NCBI GenBank assembly: GCA_023014365.1
Contig: JAEBUN010000015.1
Coordinates: 62,001 to 126,000 of the forward strand
Direction: 5' to 3'
DNA from: Lepiota brunneoincarnata
Lineage: Eukaryota > Basidiomycota > Agaricomycetes > Agaricales > Agaricaceae
DNA length: 64,000 bases
Shown: one piece after another, positions 43,505 to 53,366 of the stretch
Position numbering within the stretch: position 1 is the first letter of the stretch
Layout of the letters: every line of letters begins with the position of its first letter
Translations under genes and position numbers: made by a program
Notes under the pieces: generated by a model
What the model was told of the DNA's origin: nothing
The model's input: only the letters and a program-made list of their open reading frames with translations
Database searches by the model: none

Positions 43505-46500
43505 TGGGGTAAGCGAGGTTGACGTGGTGGGGAAGGAACCCTTACTGGAGAATCATACTGATGTTTGATCCACCCCCGATCAAAGTGGTGGGCCCAGAAT
43601 GGGTAGGCTAAAGCCGATGCAGCATGAGTGCCACTGCAGTTCACACACACAGGGGTGTGGGGGTAGGGATAGTCAGTGGGGGTAGGCGCAATGGGTGGCC
43701 TATGGTTGGGCTGGCCCTTGCAGCATGAAGCAAACACCCAATGGTTAGTCAGGGAGTGCAGACCGCCGCAGTGCGAGCAGCAGATAGCCTCGCACCAGCA
43801 GGCTAGAGAGGGGTGCCCCCACTTCCAGCAGTGCTGGCAGAGGGGGACACTGGGGTTGGCCTTTGCAGGAATGATCCTGCATGGAGTGCCGTTGATAGTG
43901 ATGACTTGCCGAGAGACGGTCTTTACATTGGAGCCCTGTTGAGAGTCCCAGATTTCAAAGAACACAGTGGCTGTTGATACGCCGATTTCATGCCTATACA
44001 TGAATTCCATACTCCGGAACAATTCTCTACATAGAATCATTGGCTATATCATTAAAGAACCCTATAGAGGATTGGTACTATGTCCCATAGTAGCCAGTTC
44101 AACCGAACTGAGGATATTTGAGCCTTGGAAGTGTTCAAACCAGCTCATTATCACTAAGCTTAGTGAACCAAGCTATCAGAATGCTCTCCGGAGGGATTCT
44201 GGACTTTACATAGCCTATCGAGTATACTCTGGTCACATCAAGGGACCTTACAAGCAGTTTTCTGATGAACTTGGATTTGTTGGAACCTAAAGAATGTACA
44301 TAGCGGCTGTCGCAGGGGTATTACGCCCATAGCAAGCCCAATAATGATGACCAGACCACAGAACGGAACGTCCAACGTTTGGGAGGCAACACCCGATGCC
44401 CAAAAACCCTAGACATATCAAAGACTCATAATTAACAAGTGCTTTGTGGGTCCCGGCACCTCAGCATACTGCCTGACTGAGATTAATTACAATGGATCAA
44501 GGGATTGTACATACGCCATACATTCCGATCATAATTGATCCGGAGGCTTAATGCGCTCGCGTGGATGCAGAATAATGCAGATGAGCACAGAACACATCTG
44601 GCTGGATTGCCATTTGTCAATCAGAGAAAAACCCATAACCCAGGGCAAGGTAGAAATGCTGCCAAACCTTCCAAAATATTCCGCAGTACCTGTAACAATT
44701 AAGCTTATTGTTTTCTATTTCATATTTACTATCTCTCGCATGTATCTAAACAATATAAATACGGTCATGCTTGTTTGTGGAGAAGCAAGAGGTCTCACCC
44801 CTGCTTCCACACGCAAGTCTGCAAGCCATGATCAAGAACGGTTTCAGAGGACTATTTAGTGTGCATCATTAAGTGTGATTTCTTTGGTTGTCGACCAACC
44901 CAGAGACAGAGACAGAGAACAGAGTCCAGAGTTTAGAGTTCCAGAGTACTAGAGACAGAGACAGAGACAGAGACAGAGAACAGAGTTCAGAGACCAGAGA
45001 CCAGAGACCAGAGACCAGAGACTAGAGACCCTGCGCTTTGAATTGACAGGGATTGTCCTTTCACTATTGCACTGTACAGCTAAGATAACTTCAACAGCTG
45101 TTTGTTAACCTCTAAAAACACTATTCTCTTGAATTTCGCTGTCAGAACGCACCCCCAGAACACCCTAAAAGACAAAACTGTTCATTATCTATCTCATACT
45201 ATTTGTATTAACTTAAGCTTATTGAATTTCAACTAAGCTTAGTGAGAACAAGCCATTTATCTATATTAAAACCCACAAATGTTTCCACCTTTTCACCATG
45301 TCAGCAGCCCTCGAGTTCTTGACAATGCGCAGCCTGGTGGCCAGCACAAAATACTCAGACCATACAGAGTGCTGCATGGCCTCAACAACCCTGTCCAATG
45401 TGAGCCAGGGCTAACCACCCCGGAACATAGGCGCATCAAGGAGCTTAAGGTAGCTCTTCGACCAAGGAAGGTTCACGTCCACGATGGCCTGAGGCCAGTT
45501 TGCGTGGACCGCATTCCTGATGGTGCCAATGTCCAGTTTGCTGGGCACGGCGGTGGTGTAGCAAGCTACATGCACATCTATCTGCTGGACCCGCTCGATA
45601 CAAACGATCAAGCCTGCAGAAGCTAGAGCAGTGGCAGCCACTCAATGAATTTCCGCGCAGATGATGGGACCCAGGTTAACTGGGAGACCACCCCCCACGA
45701 GGGTGAGCATGACCTGCTTGCGTGAAGGTCCAGATGTGGTCATCCTAGGCTTGGGAGTCTTGGGTGGCTGCTGGGCAGCTGCTGCCTGCCGATGAAATGA
45801 GACTACCTTGTGGGAAGGCAGCCCCGGAAGAGCACACGCCAGGTTGATGAGACCCAACAGGGAAGAGACAGCCACAGCTGCATAGGAGTGGGGCAGGGAA
45901 TGAGGCTTGGTAGCCAGGTTGATGCATGGTGGGGGGAGACCAGGGGACAGCCTGGCAGCCAGCCGAGCCCTGTCTGCTGCTGACAGCGGGGGAATGAGGG
46001 TGGCATGTGCTGCCCTGATGTGAGATGGTTGCTGCCCCGCCCTGGGGTTACAGGCCACTAGGACAGGATTGCCCAACCATGTGTAGGCCAGGTTCCTGAA
46101 GAATTGCTGGGTAGGTGCCAGATGTGCATACCCTGCAGGAAAACGCCCCAAATCCTCTGCCGGTGGGGGAGGTAGGGGGAGGTTACCCTCCACAGGGGGG
46201 CGGTGAGAGCCACCAGCCTGCAAAGCACCATCCACCTCCATAGGAGCCATGGAGGCCCTAGAAGAAGGGGCATGCATACTGCCCACCACCCCAGCAGGAG
46301 CAGCAGCTGCAGCAGAGTCCAGCCGTTTGCCCTTCCCTTGCACAGGGGTGGGGGTGCTTGGCCTGGACGGACCATACACCTCAGAGGCCCACTCATGGAG
46401 CCTATGGGTGTGCTTGCCCTCCATAAAGGGGATATTGTCCCAGTCATGCTCCTCCACCTTGTGGAAGAGCCTGGCCAGGGAATGGGCAACCTCTGTGCTG

Positions 46501-47033
46501 CTGCCCTCAGAAAGACGTGCCCTCTTGGCTCTCTCCAGCCAAAAGGCAACTGTGTTGAGTGCATCCACCACAATCCCAGTCTCACCCTCTACATCTGCAA
46601 GACTGCGGGAAAGGGTAAGAAAGGTGGGGACGAAGTCAGGATCCTCCTCCTCATCTGTGACAAAGGTAGGGCTGGAGGATGGCTTGGGGCCAGGGATGTC
46701 AACCACCATCCTGGCCGAACTGGAGACCGATTTGAGGTCGAGCTCCTGCTTGAGGGAGGTGGAGGGCTTGGGCATGCGGGTGTGCTTGGGATGGGGGGTC
46801 ACCAGAGTGTCATCCGGATAAACAACAGACTCGCGAGACCTTTTGGGGGCCTTGGCAGCCGGAGCAGGGACCACAGCCTGCGATGTAGAGCTGTAGCTGG
46901 GTTGGTAGGAGCCAGGGGGGGCAGCCTGAGTACGAGAAGAAGCCATGGCGAGGGGGTCCGGCGACAAAGGATCCGGTGGCAGAGGAGCCCCCGCCCCCTG
47001 AGAAGAGCGAGTAGACCTTGGAGGCATGCGCAT
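43501..47033 (-). pseudogene. LINE A ORF1 of copy f, split by a solo LTR
   Basis: This is the most complete ORF1 in the window, about 735 codons when the solo LTR (43975-45295) is ignored. It opens MRMPPRSTRSSQGAGAPLPP. Serine/proline-rich and acidic stretches (TDEEEDPDFVP) follow, then a folded region shared with copy c (VEAMQ.SVWSEYFVLATR) and three Cys/His knuckles (CQHCWKWGHPSLAC, CSHCGGLH, CVNCSGTH). Stops occur at 45642 (TGA) and near 45408 (TAG where copy c has Gln). The product would be the LINE RNA-binding protein. Confidence 0.8.
43975..45295 (+). mobile_element. Solo LTR of the LTR-RT-2 family
   Basis: 1,321 bp reading TGATACGCC...CCTTTTCA, in the orientation opposite to the full element. 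It carries TAAGCTTA at 44155, 44700, 45214 and 45234, including the 14-bp CACTAAGCTTAGTG. It sits inside ORF1 of LINE copy f. The flanking tetranucleotides CTGT and CCAT are related by two transitions, in line with a 4-bp target duplication. Solo LTRs form by recombination between the two LTRs of a full copy. Confidence 0.9.
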
Positions 47034-47275
47034 AGGACTTTAAGATCGTAGATCAGGACAATAGAGCTTGTTGCAGAGGATGGTGTAGGGGAAGGCTGTG
47101 GCTGTGCAAGTGAGTTGTTGACAGTTGAAGTCCAAGAAGGGATGTGGCAGTAATAGCCTCTGCAACCTTGGTATCACCATCCCTTGAGACCAGGGGGGAG
47201 GCAGCCACCTGAGCGAAAGAGCACTTAGCATCCCTGTTAGAGCCAGTGCGGGTCGGGACCAAAGCAGAGGGTCAG
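47034..47275 (-). other. LINE A 5' UTR of copy f
   Basis: Its first 110 bp match the start of copy c (4371-4488). The remainder has no counterpart in the window. A 69-codon frame (47053-47262) with SNRDAKCSFAQVAAS could be an upstream coding segment, but support is weak. Confidence 0.5.
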
Positions 47276-47775
47276 GGTGGTATCCTTGATATAAGGTAAC
47301 TGGGGGACGGGGTGAAGTCAGTATGTAGACTTTGGAACCGAGGCGGAGTACGTCGGGTGGGGGGTTGGACTTGCGGCCTCAGCTTATGTGCTGTGCCCTC
47401 CTACTATCCTAGTCCGTATTTCAGGAAGTCAGAGCCGAAGCGGAGCGAGGCAGAAGAGAGGAGAGGATAGGGAACAGGGAGCTGGTCCACTGCTCGATTC
47501 GATTATCAGACTGAGGAGTACAAGCCAAGTACCTACAGTATATATACTACTGGCCTTACAAACTATGACTTGTACTGACTATGTGCGGAGCGAAGCGGAG
47601 ACCGATCTAGTTACAAACGGATTACGAACGGATTACGAATGGAATGGAAACAGGTACAGGTATGGAGACTAATAACGTATCTTGACTATGGATGGGAAAT
47701 GGAGACGGGGGTATGAGACACCGAGGGTCAGGTGACCATGGCACGCGTGGAGGTGGTCGTGTGATCGGGGCAGTG
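47276..47775 (-). mobile_element. Candidate solo LTR (about 500 bp)
   Basis: On the minus strand it reads TGCCCCGATCACACGACC...AAGGATACCA, with a TATA-like GTATATATACTG and a CT-rich stretch. The LINE-like sequence on either side could be continuous without it. GTGG occurs at both edges but overlaps the possible TG...CA ends, so the exact boundary and duplication are unclear. No ORF. Short direct repeats (ACGGATTACGA) occur near 47620. Confidence 0.4.
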
Positions 47776-48227
47776 GGTTGCGGTCGGAGCAGGTTGGGGC
47801 TGAGTCGGAGGGCAGAGGGTTGGTGTGTGGAACACACATAGAGTTGAGAAGCCGAAGTTTAAATGATTAGACTCTGAGTTGGCATGGATATGACAATCCC
47901 TGGGCTTGGTGGAGAGATTGACCTTCAGCGGCGGCGGGAACGCCGTCCGTACATAGGACATGCCTGCTTGCGATGGGCCTGGCCCTACAGAGTTAGGCAG
48001 CAGCACAGGAGGAGGGGAGGCCTTGCCCTTGCCCTTGGACCTGGAGGACTTGGCCCCACCTGTCACTGCAGCCGAGGTAGCATTGGAGTCAGAGGCTGTA
48101 TCTCATGTGAGGGTGCAAGTACTACTGGAGGGATCCAACATTAGGGGTGCACAGGACGAGAGATAAAGCATCGAGGTGGGTGTGGCTGTGCATGTTGCTG
48201 GTGGTAGTACCAGATCAAGAAGCAATG
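47776..48227 (-). pseudogene. LINE ORF1-like 5' fragment (family unassigned)
   Basis: The minus strand encodes TGGAKSSRSKGKGKASPP, then FPPPLKVNLSTKPRDC. This resembles the style of LINE A ORF1 (PPPCINLATKPHS) but is distinct from it. It might be the missing 5' part of family B. Its first 124 bp form one arm of the inverted repeat. Confidence 0.4.
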
Positions 48228-48494
48228 CACCCCCTTACCATCAAGAGGTGGTACTCCCTTAGAATGCAGAGAGGTGGGTGGTAATAGAGTTGGTGCAGTG
48301 GGTGGAGGAGTAAATCCTGGATTGGAGTTGGAATGTGAGAGGAAGTTAGATGCAGGGCCCCCCTAGCCCACATTGCTTCTTGATCTGGTACTACTACCAG
48401 CAACATACACAGCCACAACCACTTCGTCGCTCAACCTCTTGTCCTGCGCACCCCCACTGTTAGATCCCTCCAGTAGTACTTGCACCCTCACATG
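48104..48494. repeat. Inverted repeat, 124-bp arms, 143-bp spacer
   Basis: The left arm 48104-48227 and right arm 48371-48494 are equal in length and reverse-complementary with scattered mismatches, mostly transitions. On each side the sequence outside the arm is LINE ORF1-like, pointing outward. The structure is therefore two copies of the same LINE 5' region, head to head. Confidence 0.8.
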
Positions 48495-48586
48495 TCCTCC
48501 TCCTCAGCCTCTCAACAGGCAGCGTGAGGAGGGGCAGATCGTGGCGGATCCCATGGTTCAGGCTGTGGTCCTCCCCCTACCCCCTC

Positions 48587-51500
48587 TTTTTTTTTTTTTT
48601 TTTTTTTTTATATCTCCAATTTATAATGCAGGCCACGTAGGGAGGCTGCATGCAGCTACTAACTACGGTACAACCCAAGCCATAAACTACAGGGTATCTG
48701 TACATACAACACGTGACCGTAGACGCGAGCATGCATTTCCCCATGCCCAGGACAAAGCCGCCCCAAAAGAATGGAGGCGGGAAGACGGCTGCCGCCCAGT
48801 GCGCGATGCAGGAACCAGACTGGAGCAAGGTCCCCCCCCTAATGGGGGTTAGGGGTCAATTCCCATGTAAATCCCTACACGTCGCCCAGAGACAGCGGGG
48901 GAATAACCAACACCCCGGCCCAGTCCCAACCGGGCACCAGGCAGAGCTACTAGCCAATACCCCCTGGGGGGGGCCCAGCCCTCTCAGCAAATGCAAACAT
49001 GGTCAGGGACGCCTCGAGGAAAGCAATGAGGGCCTCAACTGTAGCTGGGACCCCTGTCATGGAGTGCCTGGGGCAGCTCCGGAACACATGCTCACAGGTT
49101 TCCTCCTGAAACCCGCAGCAACAGGAGTAATCCTCCTGTGGGCAAAAGCGCCTCCGATAGCTCCCTATCGGCGCATGGTTAAGAATAGCATGCATCATCC
49201 GGGCCATCAGAGACACTGAATGAGCGTGTGGGATCCAGGCCCCACTGTGGAGGTATGTGGGGCACAAGGGATGGTCGTCGTCCCTGGCGAGCTGGAGGAA
49301 ACCATGCCCACGATGGTCAGGATCCTGGAACAAATTGATCCAGCGGTCCTGACATGAACGTACTTCCTCTCTGCGGAGGTAGTCAAGCAAGGCCCAGGGA
49401 TGCGCCCCTACCCCAACAGGAGGCAACGACTGCGCAAAGTCATGCACCTGAGTATGGAAAGGCCACTTCGCACGCGAAGGGACCTCCCAGAAATGACCCG
49501 AGCGGGCTGGACCCCTGGCAAACCACGCAGCAAGAAGGCGACAGACCACCAAGGAATGACCCTGGGCAGAGTGCACCGACAGGTCCACCGCCCATCTGGC
49601 CGAAGCCATCAAGTTGGTGAACAGAACTAGGCCAGCAGCGCCCTCGACAGTAACTGCCTTGGACACCACCAACCGGATGGCGAACAGCTTGGCCTCGGGG
49701 GCCATAACCTTCCCCCCCAGGAGCCGGACCGTGTGAACACAGCCCAGCCCCTGGAAAATCTGGGTGGCTGAAACCGCCTGGTGAACCCGGCGGGGCGGCA
49801 GACTTGCATCCATTGCTGCCACCAGAACCCCTGGATCAGCCTGTGCCTGGGCGAGAACCCAGTCAAGAGCCGCGACATGGGCCGCAAGGGTGTCCTCCGC
49901 CTCCCGGTCATATGAGTGGAAGTGGACCCAGCCTGGGTACACATCCAAGAGATGATGCCCCAGCCAAGCCTCCGGCGCAACAGCGTCGAAAGGCCCAGTG
50001 AGGGCAGCAAGATGCTGGTTAGTGTCGACAACGGGCCCCTTCACCTTGACCAACTCTTGGGGAGGGAGCCTGGCTATGGACTGGACATGAGACTGGAGAT
50101 CTCCACTGTAGCCCCAGCCAAGGAGGGCCCGAATGGGATGACCTGGAGCAAGCGTGGCATACTGCAGTTCAGCATGGTCACGAAGCTTCCGGAGATGAAG
50201 ATGAATAGGGATCAGGCCCGCAATGGCTCCAACCCCCCCATTGGGCGACGTCCTAAAGGCACCGGTAATCCAGAGTGCAGCCTGATGCTGCATCTGGTGA
50301 AGGTGGTCCAAAGCGCCCTTACACCTGGCGCCCTGGTAGTACCACAAGTACCACGCACAACTGATACAGAAGGTGCTTCTGGTCTGGCAGAAGCCCCCAG
50401 ACAGAATTACCAAGCATCCCCATGGCCTTGACCGTGGAAATAGCCTTAGTAGAGTAGAAGTGAACATATTCCTTAAACGTAAGGGCAGGATCAAAATAGA
50501 AGCCCAGATACCTCCAATAGGTCTTGGGCTGAAGAGGGGTAGTGCCAGTGAATGGGGGAAACCCCAAGTCCACCGGGGGATTCTCACCGGAACAATCCCA
50601 TGAGAAATGGAAGAGTTCGGACTTGTCGTGCTCCACAACTAGCACAAACCAAGTAAAGGTGTCATGGACAACCTCATAAGATCTGTGGAGAAGGATGCAG
50701 TTAGCAACCAGGTTCCAGGCCTGCACCATGATGGTGCCATCGTCGACATAAGATAAGAGCGAGAGGCCTGGCTGAGGGAGCCTCCACTCGATAATATACA
50801 TGGCGGGAGCCAGGTAAAGGCTGGACAGGACAGGTGAGAGGGCAGACCCCTGGCCCACCCCCACCTCCGCCTGGAATGGTTCAGACAGGAAGGAGGAGTT
50901 CCATGCGTAGCTGGTAAACCTCCCCATGAGATAAGAAGCGAAGAACTGGCCCACACAAGGGGAGAACTCCTGCCAAGCCAGAACCACGAGGAGCATCCCA
51001 TGGTTCAGGGATGGGAAGAACTGTGCGATGTCGAAGGCAAGAACACTTATCTTCAACCCATGGGCCCACCCAGCACGGACAAGGTGCATGAGGTAGGCAC
51101 CAGCATCTTTGGTGGACTGCTGGATCACACTGCTGAACTGGTTCAGATGGAACACGCCAAACTTGACAGCCTCAAACTGCAAGCGGTACAAGATCATTTT
51201 CTCAATAAGTTTACTGAGAGTGTTGAGAAGGACGATCGGTCTGAACGCCTTCGGGGTGGAATAGGAGGGCTTGCCAGGCTTCGGTATGATAACCGACACG
51301 CTCTCCTTAAAGTGATGAGGCCAATGCCCGCACTCCATGCAGGCATTGGTGATCTGACAGACCAAACGCGTAACCGTCGGGCCCGCCAGAACGGACTTGA
51401 GGTGCATCCACGTGATGTGGTCTGGACCAGGCGAGGACAAAGAGGAGCATGCATGCAGAGCCTCGTGCATCTCCAAGTCGGAGAAGACTGGCCACTCCCA

Positions 51501-51746
51501 TGGTGGGAGCAGATCAATCTGATCAAGAATCCTGACATTGACTGGGCGGTCATTGGCGGCATTGTAAGAACTGTGGAGCCCTTCCCAGAGCTCCTCGAGA
51601 GTGTTGCAGGGGCGATCCCAATAGCGGATCACCTCGCAGGGAGGCAACTTGCGCACCCTGACCCAATCCATCAGGTCCCAGGGGCACTTGTTGGTAGAAG
51701 CAATCTCCTCGATGCACTCATTGAAGAACCTGCACTTGGCAGCCTT
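48587..51746 (-). mobile_element. LINE family A, copy g
   Basis: Poly-T from 48587, full 3' UTR, ORF2 back to the segment before RT (5' truncation at 51746). Perfect 16-bp target duplication on both sides. Confidence 0.93.
48950..51746 (-). pseudogene. LINE A ORF2 fragment of copy g (RT, RNase H, knuckle)
   Basis: Two long overlapping frames cover RT (51671-50319, with LAFDIAQFFPSLNH, GQGSALSP and SYVDDGTIMV, catalytic Asp pair intact) and the thumb, RNase H and knuckle (about 50330-48950). The break lies near 50345, where a segment between LLYQLCVV and YLWYYQGARC is shortened. RNase H residues are kept (MDASLPP, PEAKLFAI, TNLMAS), with the third Asp changed to Asn. Inactive, but among the better RT copies. 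Confidence 0.8.
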
Positions 51747-51762
51747 CTCCCCCTACCCCCTC

Positions 51763-52383
51763 TTTTTTTTTTTTTTTTTTTTTTTAAATCTCCAATTTAT
51801 TACGTGGGCTGTGTAGGGAGGCTGCGTGCAGCAACATACTACAGTACAAACAACCGAGCCATACACTACAGGGTATCTGTACATACAACGTGTGACCGCA
51901 GACGCGGGCATGCATTCCCCCATGCCCAGGATGAAGCCATCCCGAATGAACGGAGGCGGGAAGATGGCTACTGCCCAGCGCATGGCACAGGAACCAGACC
52001 GGAGCAAGGTCCCCCCCCTAATAGGGGTTAGGGGTCAATTCCCACATAAATCCCTATACACCACCTGAAGGCAGCAGGGGAATAACCAATGCCCCAGCCT
52101 GGCCCCAATCGGGCGCCAGGCAGAGCCACTAGCTGATACCCCCCAGGGGGGGCCTGGCCCTCTCAGTGAACACAAATGCAGTCAGGGACACCTTGAGGAA
52201 AGCAATGAGAGCCTCGACTATAGCCGGGACTCCCACCATGGAGTGCCTAGGGCAGCTCCGGAACACATGCTCACGGGTCTCCTCCCAAAACCCGCAGCGA
52301 CAGGAGTAGTCTTCCTGTGGGAAAAAGTGCCTCTGATAGCTCCCTATCGGCACATGGTTAAGAATAGCATGTGTCATCCGGGC
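51763..52383 (-). mobile_element. LINE family A, copy h (621 bp)
   Basis: Poly-T, complete 3' UTR and about 80 codons of the ORF2 C-terminus (CRCGFWEETREHVFRSC knuckle). It lies between the second and third copies of the 16-bp target duplication. Confidence 0.93.
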
Positions 52384-52708
52384 CTCCCCCTACCCCCTCC
52401 ACCAACCCACTGGACATCCTGTCCCCCAGCTCCCCGAGGAGCCCTCTTCAAGAGCCTGCTGGCCACTATGGTACAATGGCAAGCATGCACGCAGCAGTTT
52501 CCCCACCTCATGGGATAGCTGTCAACCTGGTGGAGACGCCATGGCAGGCTTGTCCTGTCTCCTGCCTCTCTGCGTTTTCTAACAAATCTCAGTCATCATC
52601 CAAGCAACTGCGACATAACTCCAGCGAAGGGGGATGCCCCCTCTTTGCCCCCCCTGCAATCTCCCCCCTGCAGGTTGACTTAGCCACCAAACCGGATGGT
52701 GACAGTCT

Positions 52709-53353
52709 CCCCGCACGCTCACTTGATGTCAGTAATGGCCTGGATGTTGCGTGCTATTCTTAATCACGTGCCAATAGGGAGCTATCGGAGGCACTTTTTC
52801 CCACAGGAGGATTATTCCTGTCACTGCAGATTTTGGGAGGAGACCTGTGAGCATGTGTTCCAGAGCTGTCCTAGGCACTCCATGGCAGGGGTACCAGCTA
52901 CAGTCAAGGCCCTCATTGCTTTCCTCGAGGTGTTGCCAACTGCGTTCGCATTTGCCGAAAGGGCTGGGCCCCCCCCGGGGGGTATCGGCTAGTAGCTCTG
53001 CCTGGCACCCAGTTGGGTCTGGGCCAGAGTATTGGTTATTCCCCCACTGTCCTCGGACAGCATGTAGGGATTTACATGGGAATTGACCCCTAACCCCCAT
53101 TAGGGGGGGGACCTCGCTCCGGTCTGGTTCCCGCGCTGCGCACTGGGTGGTAGCTGTCTTCCTGCCTCCGTTCGTTCAGGGTGGCTTCATCCTGGGCATG
53201 GGGGAACGCATGCCCACATCCACGGTCACACGTTGTATGTACAGATACCTTGTGGCTTACGGCTCAGGTTGTACCATAGTTAGTAGCTGCACACAGCCTC
53301 CCTATGTGGCCTGCGTTATAAATTGGAGATTTAAAAAAAAAAAAAAAAAAAAA
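52709..53353 (+). mobile_element. LINE family A, copy i (645 bp)
   Basis: A 5'-truncated insertion with the last 85 codons of ORF2 (to 52992), the 3' UTR and an A tract. Flanked by GATGGTGACAGTC (52695-52707) and GATGGTGATAGTC (53354-53366), a 13-bp duplication with one transition. Confidence 0.93.
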
Positions 53354-53366
53354 GATGGTGATAGTC

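Larger units (their letters stand above)
25449..47275 (-). mobile_element. LINE family A, copy f (long copy split by two LTR insertions)
   Basis: Poly-T 25449-25468 is followed by the family A 3' UTR (to 25664). LTR-RT-2 then interrupts it (25665-39467). The UTR and ORF2 resume (39468-43504), with ORF1 in 43501-43974 and 45296-47033, split by a solo LTR, and 5' UTR to about 47275. Without insertions it would be about 6.7 kb, the longest family A copy here. It sits inside LINE B copy 1 on its left side (CTGTCTGGGATCC), but B is not seen beyond its 5' end, so no duplication can be shown. Confidence 0.85.
48571..52399. repeat. Triplicated target site CTCCCCCTACCCCCTC
   Basis: Identical 16-bp copies at 48571-48586, 51747-51762 and 52384-52399 bracket LINE copies g and h. 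This is a target-site duplication used twice in succession. Confidence 0.95.
48371..52708 (+). pseudogene. LINE ORF1-like fragment (same unassigned family), split by copies g and h
   Basis: It occupies 48371-48586 and resumes at 52400-52708. Across the insertions it reads GPPPTPSTNPLDILSPSSPR and later PAISPLQVDLATKPDGDS, which resembles the KVNLSTKP segment of the opposite fragment. It was the original target of LINE insertions g, h and i. Confidence 0.45.

Noticed and set aside
48571..52399. Three identical 16-bp repeats as a CRISPR-like array
   Set aside because: The spacers are 3,160 and 621 bp of LINE sequence, and the repeats are target-site duplications in a eukaryotic genome.
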